Source: CAWGGS01 sp046704745
Lineage (GTDB): Bacteria > Desulfobacterota > Desulfobulbia > Desulfobulbales > Desulfocapsaceae
NCBI GenBank assembly: GCA_046704745.1
Contig: JBJKRL010000150.1
Coordinates: 1-64,000 of the forward strand
Direction: 5' to 3'
Length of the DNA stretch: 64,000 bases
Below the pieces are notes generated by a model. That model was not told where the DNA came from. It was given only the letters and a program-made list of their open reading frames with translations, and ran no database searches. Position numbers and translations under genes: made by a program. Below are positions 58,440 to 64,000 of this stretch, in pieces; position 1 is the stretch's first letter; each line of letters starts with the position of its first letter.

Positions 58440-59546
58440 ATGGTTACTCCAATTGAAAAAATAAATATCAAAATTTTAGGCATATATTATTTGTCTCTCT
58501 TTGTTTGGCTGTTTACTTCAGCCATGCATATTCCCGATGGATATCTCAGTCCGTCCACCAGTTTTGTAATGCTCCTCTTGGTCTTTCCGTTCTGGGTGAT
58601 AGGCATCAGAAAAATCCGCAAGACGATGAACGCCCGAAGCGTCCCGTTGATTGCATTGATGGCGGCCTTTTCCTTCGTAATTATGATGTTCAATATCCCG
58701 CTCCCTGGTGGGACCACAGGCCATGCAGTAGGTGCTGCTCTTGCGGCCATCGTCCTGGGACCCGAAATTGCCGTTATCGCCATCTCAATAGCCTTGATCG
58801 TTCAGGCTCTTTTCTTTGGGGATGGGGGCATCCTCGCCATCGGTGCCAACTGTTTTAATATGGCGGTGGTGGGATCCTATGTGGCCTCGGGTGTCTATCG
58901 AACTTTTTCAAAAGGCACGGAAACCACCTCTTTGCGCCGGCCCATCGGCGCTGCCCTTGGAGGGTGGTTGGGGCTCACCGCCGGTGCTTTTTTTGCAGCC
59001 ATTGAGTTCGGTATCCAACCGCTTTTGTTTCACGCCGCCGACGGAATGCCTCTCTATGCCCCTTATCCATTATCCGTGGCCCTTCCGGCAATGTTGATTC
59101 CCCATATGCTCGTTGCCTCTGTTATTGAAGGAGGGGTAACTGCCTTGATCGTTTTTTATCTGCAGAGATTTAATGTCCGGGTTCTTGAGGCTGCCGGGAA
59201 GTCCGGTCTTTCCGGTGTAGAGGTAACCATGGGAAAACTCAGGTTGTTATGGGTCGGATTGGCTGTGTTGGTTGTTGCCTCGCCTCTTGGCCTTTTGGCC
59301 CCGGGAACAGCCTGGGGGGAGTGGGGGATTGAGGAGTTAACCAAGCTGGGACTGACGTCAATTCCGGCCGGTCTGGCTAAACTGTCTGGACTCTGGGGAG
59401 CGCCCATGGCCGATTATGATCTGTCGTCTCTGGGAAATGCAAACGCCGGGTATATCCTCTCTGCTGTGGTGGGCGTTCTTTTGGTTGGGATAGTCGTTTG
59501 GTTGTTCACTCTCTTGATAACAACTGGATCCCGTAAGCAGGGGTGA
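58440..59546 (+). CDS. cbiM: Cobalt/nickel ECF transporter membrane component (CbiM-like)
   Basis: ATG 58440 (GGAGAAGGGC before it) gives 368 residues. Residues 1-28 form a signal-like helix ending WLFTSA, followed by MHIPDGYLSP, so cleavage after Ala would expose the N-terminal Met-His required for metal binding in CbiM/NikM. The body has the conserved LPGGTTGHAVGAALAAI and GDGGILAIGANCFNMAVVGS (near 110-140). Its C-terminal region from about 265 (LLAPGTAWGEWGIEEL) resembles the fused CbiN/PDGLE part. It imports cobalt or nickel with an energising ATPase and CbiQ-type subunit, neither of which is adjacent here. Confidence 0.9.
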   Translation: MVTPIEKINIKILGIYYLSLFVWLFTSAMHIPDGYLSPSTSFVMLLLVFPFWVIGIRKIRKTMNARSVPLIALMAAFSFVIMMFNIPLPGGTTGHAVGAALAAIVLGPEIAVIAISIALIVQALFFGDGGILAIGANCFNMAVVGSYVASGVYRTFSKGTETTSLRRPIGAALGGWLGLTAGAFFAAIEFGIQPLLFHAADGMPLYAPYPLSVALPAMLIPHMLVASVIEGGVTALIVFYLQRFNVRVLEAAGKSGLSGVEVTMGKLRLLWVGLAVLVVASPLGLLAPGTAWGEWGIEELTKLGLTSIPAGLAKLSGLWGAPMADYDLSSLGNANAGYILSAVVGVLLVGIVVWLFTLLITTGSRKQG

Positions 59547-59604
59547 AAATACCGGAAGGGCATTGTTGACAAGATGATTGTGAAATGATAAATGCCCATA
59601 AGAG

Positions 59605-59778
59605 CACCTCAGGTACGAGAAGATGCTAATGGCATCTTTAAGTTAAAAAGGGAACTTCGTGAGAGTCGAAGACGGGCCCGCCGCTGTAACCGGTGACGAG
59701 CTTCGCACAATGCCACTGTCGATTGGATGGGAAGGCGCGAAGTGAGGGTTGATCCGGAAGTCAGAAGACCTGCCTGGG
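59605..59778 (+). ncRNA. Cobalamin riboswitch
   Basis: The stretch carries the riboswitch landmarks in order: AAAAGGGAA near 59645, ACGGGCCCGCCGCTGTAACCGG (core), GCCACTG (59712-59718), GGGAAGGC (59730-59737) and the B12-box-like AGTCAGAAGACCTGCC (about 59759-59774). It is followed 60 bases on by an intrinsic terminator. Cobalamin binding should stop transcription before cbiK. CbiM upstream is outside its control, since it ends before the aptamer. Confidence 0.9.
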
Positions 59779-59837
59779 GGGAAGATATCATGCCATCGAG
59801 GACGGATGCCGTGATAAGGATTTTGGATAGCTTGGGA

Positions 59838-59879
59838 AATCCCGGATCAATTTTTTATATTGGTCCGGGATTTTTTTTT
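59838..59879 (+). terminator. Rho-independent terminator of the cobalamin riboswitch
   Basis: AATCCCGGATCAA (59838-59850) pairs with TTGGTCCGGGATT (59860-59872), with a T-rich loop between, and a run of nine T's ends at 59879. Only one pair in the stem mismatches. It is positioned just before the cbiK ribosome site, so it is the likely OFF-state expression platform. Confidence 0.9.
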
Positions 59880-59904
59880 GACCGGACCCGAAAGGAGTAT
59901 ACCT

Positions 59905-60891
59905 ATGAACAAAGTTGTCGGATCCGCACTTTTATCTCTTTTCTGCTTTTGGTTTGCTGTCTCACCGGTGTTTGCCCATGAAAAATCCAAACACCCGGGC
60001 AATGTTATCGTACTGGCTACATTCGGCACCGCTGTGCCAGGTGCGCTGCCGGGAATTTTACATATCCGGGACCAGGTGCATAAAAAATTTCCAAATACGG
60101 AAATCCGCATTGCTTTTACATCGAACATGATTCGCAAAATCTGGCATAAACGGCAGCATGATGAGGCCTTCAAAAGGGCAAACCCCTCAGTTCTTCATGA
60201 CATTTACTTTGCCAAGGGCCCCTTGGCGACCATTGCAGATCTGCAGGATGAAGGGTATTCAACTATTTTGGTTCAGCCAACGCTGATTACCCTGGGCGAG
60301 GAATATCTTGATCTGGCCTCCTATATACAAGGACTCAACTCGATTCATACCATCAAGGAGAAAAACCAGCCGTTTAAAAGACTTATCCTCGGCCGCCCTG
60401 CCTTGGGAACCATGGGCCCTCAACATCCTTACGTCGATGATATCAAAGAGGTGGCCAAGGCCCTGGCCGGTGATGTGCAACAAGCCCGGGAAAAAGGAGC
60501 CGCCCTTTTGTATATGGGACATGGCAATGAATACTTTCCGTCCAGCGGCGCCTATCTCGAGCTTGTCAATATGATGCAATCACTCTATCCCGAGACCAAA
60601 ACCTATATCGCAACAGTGGAAGGCTTTCCAAATCTTGAGACCGTCATGGATCAGATGAAAAAGGACAAGGTCGAAAAGGTCCTGCTCAAGCCCTTTATGG
60701 ATGTTGCTGGTGACCACGCCCATAACGATATGGCGGGCGATGGACCTGACAGCATGAAATCCATTTTGACAAAAAACGGATTTGTGGTGTTCCCTGTTAT
60801 GCGGGGAATGGGAGAAGAAAACGGCTTTGCCGATGTCTTTGCCGATCATCTGGCCCAGACCGCTGCCGATAATGGAATCACTTTAAAATAA
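59905..60891 (+). CDS. cbiK: Secreted CbiK-type sirohydrochlorin cobaltochelatase
   Basis: ATG 59905 (AAAGGAGTATACCT before it) gives 328 residues with a signal peptide, MNKVVGSALLSLFCFWF, cleaved near VFA. The mature chelatase has FGTAVPGALP (start of the first half), YFAKGPLATIADLQDEGYSTILVQPTLIT, the active-site His in MGHGNEYFPSSGAYLEL, and VAGDHAHNDMAGD with a second His cluster near 280. CbiK inserts Co2+ into sirohydrochlorin for anaerobic cobalamin synthesis. A periplasmic form, as known in Desulfovibrio, could handle heme or deliver metal. It is controlled by the riboswitch just upstream. Confidence 0.93.
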   Translation: MNKVVGSALLSLFCFWFAVSPVFAHEKSKHPGNVIVLATFGTAVPGALPGILHIRDQVHKKFPNTEIRIAFTSNMIRKIWHKRQHDEAFKRANPSVLHDIYFAKGPLATIADLQDEGYSTILVQPTLITLGEEYLDLASYIQGLNSIHTIKEKNQPFKRLILGRPALGTMGPQHPYVDDIKEVAKALAGDVQQAREKGAALLYMGHGNEYFPSSGAYLELVNMMQSLYPETKTYIATVEGFPNLETVMDQMKKDKVEKVLLKPFMDVAGDHAHNDMAGDGPDSMKSILTKNGFVVFPVMRGMGEENGFADVFADHLAQTAADNGITLK

Positions 60892-60923
60892 TCAAAAGGG
60901 GATCTTTAGGGATCCTCTTTTGA
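60892..60923 (+). terminator. Hairpin after cbiK
   Basis: TCAAAAGGGGATC (60892-60904) pairs with GGATCCTCTTTTGA (60910-60923), directly after the cbiK stop codon. One position mismatches. There is no long T-run, so it may be a weak terminator or mRNA-end stabiliser. Confidence 0.5.
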
Positions 60924-61108
60924 ATTGGTTTAAAAAACGATTACCAGGAGACATTGATTGAGGCTTTTCTAATTGCTTCTGCTTGAAATGTCTCAAATAT
61001 ATCCATAAAAAGAGTTGCATTTGCTGTATAAATGTTACATAATTAAAAAAAGTATTATTGATTGTGCTGTTTATTTACCAACCAACAAAATTCTGGGGAG
61101 AGATAACG

Positions 61109-62173
61109 ATGATGAATAAAAGCGTATTGTGTAAATTCGCCTTTTGTACGGCACTCCTGCTGCCGACGGTCGTTTGGGGAGCCGATTCGCCTAAAACCGG
61201 AAACAACTCCATGCAATCATTGTTGTCTGGTCTCAACTTCTCAGGAGGCATTTCCGCCGGAACTTTTTATACCTCTCATCCCGGTGAAGGAAATTCCGAC
61301 AACGAGTGGATGGTGTCAAATTTGTTGTTGGAGGTCTCATCCAAAGACCAAAACAATCTCGTAGGTTTTACTGCTGCTATTGGTGAGACGTCTACCCCAA
61401 CGATTCTGGATTCGCCGGGGACCACAAATTCAATTGATATAGAATATGCCTCCGTCGACTTACATCCTATAGAGGGCCTTACTATAGCCGTTGGCCTGTT
61501 GCAACCCAATGCCGGCTATGAGAGTTCTTATACGTACAATAATAAAAATGCCTTTCTCGGTGCCGTTGCCTCTCAGCAGCCTTATAATGCCTACGGGGCG
61601 CAAATAGGATATGAGTATAAAGAGATAGAGGTTAAGGGGGGATATTATAAGGACAGGCTTGCCGACGACGAATACGCAGATGACGGGCACTCCCCGGACG
61701 AGTCCTGGGAACTTGGAGTTTCCGGGACGGTCATGGACACCTCCCTAAGCATCTATCTTTACCATATTGATAACCAAAGAAATCTAACCGGTGCAGTCAT
61801 TGAACGGGCCATAGGATCTGTCAATTTCGGATTCAACCTGGATTACTGGCGTTGGGAAGGAAGCCTTGCGGACCTTCATAGGGATGATTCTGCCCTCGGC
61901 GGTGCTTTCTATGTCATTCCTCATTTCGGGGATTTTTCCCTCCCTCTCCGAATCGAATATATCGATCAAGGTAAGAGTGCATTTTATCTCGATAATGAAA
62001 ATACACACAAGATCTATGCCGTTACCCTAAGTCCCACATATCATTTTTCTTCCAACGCCTATGTGCGCGCCGATTTCGCCTATGTCCGCGCTGATGACGG
62101 TTTTACCGACAGCGACGGAAATCTCAAAAACGACCGGGTTTGTTTTGCTGCTGAAATCGGTTATACTTTTTGA
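61109..62173 (+). CDS. Outer-membrane beta-barrel protein (porin-like)
   Basis: I choose ATG 61109 (GGGGAGAGATAACG before it) over the longer frame, giving 354 residues. The signal is cleaved after VVWGA (about residue 25). The mature protein alternates polar and aromatic residues in barrel style (FSGGISAGTFYTSHPG, GAQIGYEYKEIEVKGGYY, VNFGFNLDYWRWEGSL) and ends with FAAEIGYTF, the C-terminal Phe expected of Gram-negative barrels. There are roughly 14-16 strands. Its position after cbiK suggests a role in metal, corrinoid or siderophore passage, but this is context only. Only one Met separates two possible start codons. Confidence 0.75.
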   Translation: MMNKSVLCKFAFCTALLLPTVVWGADSPKTGNNSMQSLLSGLNFSGGISAGTFYTSHPGEGNSDNEWMVSNLLLEVSSKDQNNLVGFTAAIGETSTPTILDSPGTTNSIDIEYASVDLHPIEGLTIAVGLLQPNAGYESSYTYNNKNAFLGAVASQQPYNAYGAQIGYEYKEIEVKGGYYKDRLADDEYADDGHSPDESWELGVSGTVMDTSLSIYLYHIDNQRNLTGAVIERAIGSVNFGFNLDYWRWEGSLADLHRDDSALGGAFYVIPHFGDFSLPLRIEYIDQGKSAFYLDNENTHKIYAVTLSPTYHFSSNAYVRADFAYVRADDGFTDSDGNLKNDRVCFAAEIGYTF

Positions 62174-62358
62174 TCCGGTAAAGACGGACAAGGATCGATT
62201 AGGTGAAAGTTCCATGGAAGCAAGGAGGTTCCCATACCTTCGTTACAAGCTTTCACAATTGGTTGTACCTTCATGGGGGATACAAGGCAGGTCAGCCTGA
62301 TCCTGACATGCTATTTATGTCGTAACACCTGGTAATTCAAACTTATCTTGTATATCAA

Positions 62359-62396
62359 CAATCAGCCATACTCGTTGCAACGGGTATGGCTGATTG
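62359..62396. terminator. Terminator-like hairpin after the barrel gene
   Basis: CAATCAGCCATAC (62359-62371) pairs perfectly over 13 bases with GTATGGCTGATTG (62384-62396), around a 12-base loop. It is 185 bases downstream of the barrel gene and followed by CTTTAG. The remaining region to 62540 holds no supported gene. Confidence 0.55.
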
Positions 62397-62542
62397 CTTT
62401 AGCACGATCATTTAGGCAAAGTTTTCCGAGTTGGGAGTAAAACAAAAAAGAGTTGTGATGAGATCCCGTTATATGCGCACCTCAAGGCGTATAGGAAGTC
62501 AGGGACTGTTGTGTTTGCAAGTTGATGCAATTTGAAAAATGC

Positions 62543-62570
62543 GGGCTGCTCGACACCCATCGAGCAGCCC
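62543..62570. other. GC-rich perfect hairpin
   Basis: GGGCTGCTCG (62543-62552) and CGAGCAGCCC (62561-62570) are exact complements with an 8-base loop, ACACCCAT. It is isolated in a gene-poor region, followed by strongly AT-rich DNA (about 62705-62800). It may be a second terminator or part of a small RNA. Confidence 0.45.
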
Positions 62571-62937
62571 TGGTGGGAGGTTTTTGGCAGTTTAAAACGG
62601 GTGCTTAATCAAGGATCGCAATGTATATTTCACTCCTTTTTAGGATGTGAAAGATTACGATTCTTAAATATGTGTTATTTGTACAGCGCGCCGAGGCTTT
62701 TGTCAATTGTAAAATAATATAAAATAAAATTATGTATTATTGGATCTTTCAATTAAAATTGTTTGAATTCAATTAATTATATAATACGGTATTGTCCAGC
62801 CTCTACAATAGCCTTTACTTCTTTTTATGATATAACATCAGCCTCGCATCTGTGATGGTTTTCAATTATGCTAAATATGAAGAAGAAATCACCAAGGAAG
62901 GATTTTCCTAACCGTATTTTATAGCGGATACAAAACG

Positions 62938-63246
62938 GTGGCACTTCCCCATCCTGTTCGGCTTAAGGCTCATGAGCGTTTTTCCGTAGTGGTCAACGGA
63001 CACCAGGTTGGAACGTCGCAAAACGCTGCCTATCTTCCGGTGGAACGGCAGATGAACGACGTATTCCCCACTACATCTTCAGAAGAGAGCTATATCAGCC
63101 GGGACAGCCAAAATTGGTTTGACCTGACTGCGGTACCTGGAAAAAATACCGCCACAGGTCAACAGGACAAAGTCTTTGGCAACCAGGGTATCAAGGCCTA
63201 CACCAGGGACATTCCTCAACCGCCGAAGAACCTGATAATAAAATAA
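62938..63246 (+). CDS. Hypothetical protein, doubtful
   Basis: A 102-codon open frame starts with GTG and encodes LPHPVRLKAHERFSVVVNG, YLPVERQMNDVFPTT, and DIPQPPKNLIIK at the end. The composition is ordinary and the codon use is not unlike the neighbours, but no ribosome site is seen and no family is recognised. It might be a real small protein or a gene fragment. The DNA from 62571 to 62937 holds nothing else I can support, other than the AT-rich stretch. Confidence 0.25.
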   Translation: MALPHPVRLKAHERFSVVVNGHQVGTSQNAAYLPVERQMNDVFPTTSSEESYISRDSQNWFDLTAVPGKNTATGQQDKVFGNQGIKAYTRDIPQPPKNLIIK

Positions 63247-63300
63247 TTGAGGTCGTTGCAGGTCGTATTTGCTGAGATGGGTTGCAGCATAGGGATTACT

Positions 63301-63335
63301 CTCCATCCCGGGATAAGGTTTTTCCCGGGATGGAG
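63301..63335. terminator. Terminator hairpin of phoU
   Basis: CTCCATCCCGGGA (63301-63313) and TCCCGGGATGGAG (63323-63335) form a 13-base perfect stem with a 9-base loop. It lies 28 bases downstream of the phoU stop on the minus strand, and so probably ends that transcript. Confidence 0.7.
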
Positions 63336-63363
63336 ACCGTCCTGCGGGAGGAATGGGGCCGTT

Positions 63364-63996
63364 CTACGGGCAGCGGACGATGGCGCCATCCACCAGGTAG
63401 ATAACCTCCTCGGCGATGTTGGTGGCACGATCGGCAATGCGTTCCAAGTGCCTGGCCAGCAGATAGGTATTGATCTGGCGGCCGGGGTGTTGCGGATCCT
63501 TCTTGATCATCTCTCTAACCGCGTCATAGGCCTGGTTGCGCAGGGTATCGACCTCGTCGTCGATATGGAAGATCTGCCTGGCCTGCTCCGCATCGCGGTT
63601 GACCAGGGCATCGAGGCTCATTTTCAACATCTGGATGACTTTTTCCGACATGGTACTGTAATCGAAGCATTGGGCGATGATGCTGCTGTCGCCGATGGTC
63701 TGGACACGAATGGCGATACTGACCGCTGTGTCTGCTATCCGTTCCATTTCGTTATTTATCTTTATAACGGCAATTAAAAATCTCAAATCGCTTGCCACTG
63801 GTTGGTGCAGGGCGAGAATCTTCAGGCAGTCCTCTTCTATCTCGATTTCCATCTCGTCGATTTCATAATCGGAAAGGATGATCGATTGGATCGTTTCCTC
63901 GTCATTGTTGTCGATCACCTTAACTGCTTTGCGAACGCGGTCTTCAACCATAGAACTTAGAAGAAGCAGTTTTTTGTTGAGTTTCTGGAGTTCCAT
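63364..63996 (-). CDS. phoU: PhoU phosphate-transport regulator, start near the window edge
   Basis: The readable 210 residues form two PhoU three-helix repeats. The family's metal-binding E-x3-D motifs are visible: YEIDEMEIEIEEDCLKIL (first repeat), INNEMERIADTAVSIA, and in the second repeat FHIDDEVDTLRNQA and RHLERIADRATNIAEEV. PhoU damps the PhoR/PhoB response and the Pst transporter. The ATG at 63996 is four bases from the end of the window, and the preceding codon is CAC (His). PhoU proteins often start a few residues earlier (xxHFxxEL), so the true start may lie outside. Neighbouring pst genes would be upstream, outside the window. Confidence 0.93.
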   Translation of the reverse strand: MELQKLNKKLLLLSSMVEDRVRKAVKVIDNNDEETIQSIILSDYEIDEMEIEIEEDCLKILALHQPVASDLRFLIAVIKINNEMERIADTAVSIAIRVQTIGDSSIIAQCFDYSTMSEKVIQMLKMSLDALVNRDAEQARQIFHIDDEVDTLRNQAYDAVREMIKKDPQHPGRQINTYLLARHLERIADRATNIAEEVIYLVDGAIVRCP

Positions 63997-64000
63997 GTGG

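Noticed and set aside
1..64000. CRISPR array, tRNA or rRNA genes
   Set aside because: No regularly spaced direct repeats and no tRNA or rRNA-like segment were noticed on either strand; a tool-based scan would be needed for certainty.

Overview
The window looks like a chromosomal segment of a Gram-negative, probably anaerobic member of the Desulfobacterota (sulfate-reducer type). This is an inference from gene content: a secreted CbiK-type cobaltochelatase behind a cobalamin riboswitch, a DUF35/thiolase acyl-CoA cluster, HD-GYP and GGDEF signalling proteins, an RND pump and an outer-membrane barrel protein. No rRNA or tRNA gene was seen, so the taxonomy is a judgement only.

Layout. 1-2286: a structured intergenic repeat, an AI-2E-type permease and an inositol-phosphatase-like protein. 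2287-6600: an accessory patch with two toxin-antitoxin modules (BrnT/CopG and Phd/ParE), an integron attC-like hairpin abutting the 5' part of a group II intron, a MITE-like element, a PAS histidine kinase and a DUF2007 protein. 6669-13984 (minus): an RpiR/HexR-type regulator, a TRAP transporter and kduI-kduD-kdgK-eda, a complete route from 5-keto-4-deoxyuronate to pyruvate and glyceraldehyde-3-phosphate, with a HexR-like operator in front. 14277-25700: MarC, a truncated MarR, an RND efflux operon, then a MarR-controlled heterodimeric ABC exporter. 26170-31270: an AT-rich flavin reductase, cardiolipin synthase, a PilZ protein and a diguanylate cyclase. 31637-39937 (minus): an acyl-CoA cluster (XRE-cupin regulator, thiolase-like protein without the nucleophilic Cys, DUF35 protein, two acid-CoA ligases, isovaleryl-CoA-type dehydrogenase). 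40168-45276: a transglutaminase-like protein, an ABC exporter and an HD-GYP response regulator. 45405-54638 (minus): a trehalose locus with TreZ, a giant MalQ-TreY fusion, a DUF5752 protein and TreT, split by a small inverted-repeat element. 54696-62173: metals and cobalamin, with a His-rich protein, an ABC-2 exporter, a ZnuA-like binding protein behind a Zur/Fur-like operator, CbiM, a cobalamin riboswitch with terminator, a secreted CbiK and an outer-membrane barrel. The window ends with phoU on the minus strand.

The parts most worth follow-up are the thiolase-like/DUF35 pair lacking the catalytic Cys, the MalQ-TreY fusion whose MalQ half has lost a catalytic-site motif, the attC/intron/toxin-antitoxin junction, and three dispersed repeat families, one with compensatory base changes between its two copies.
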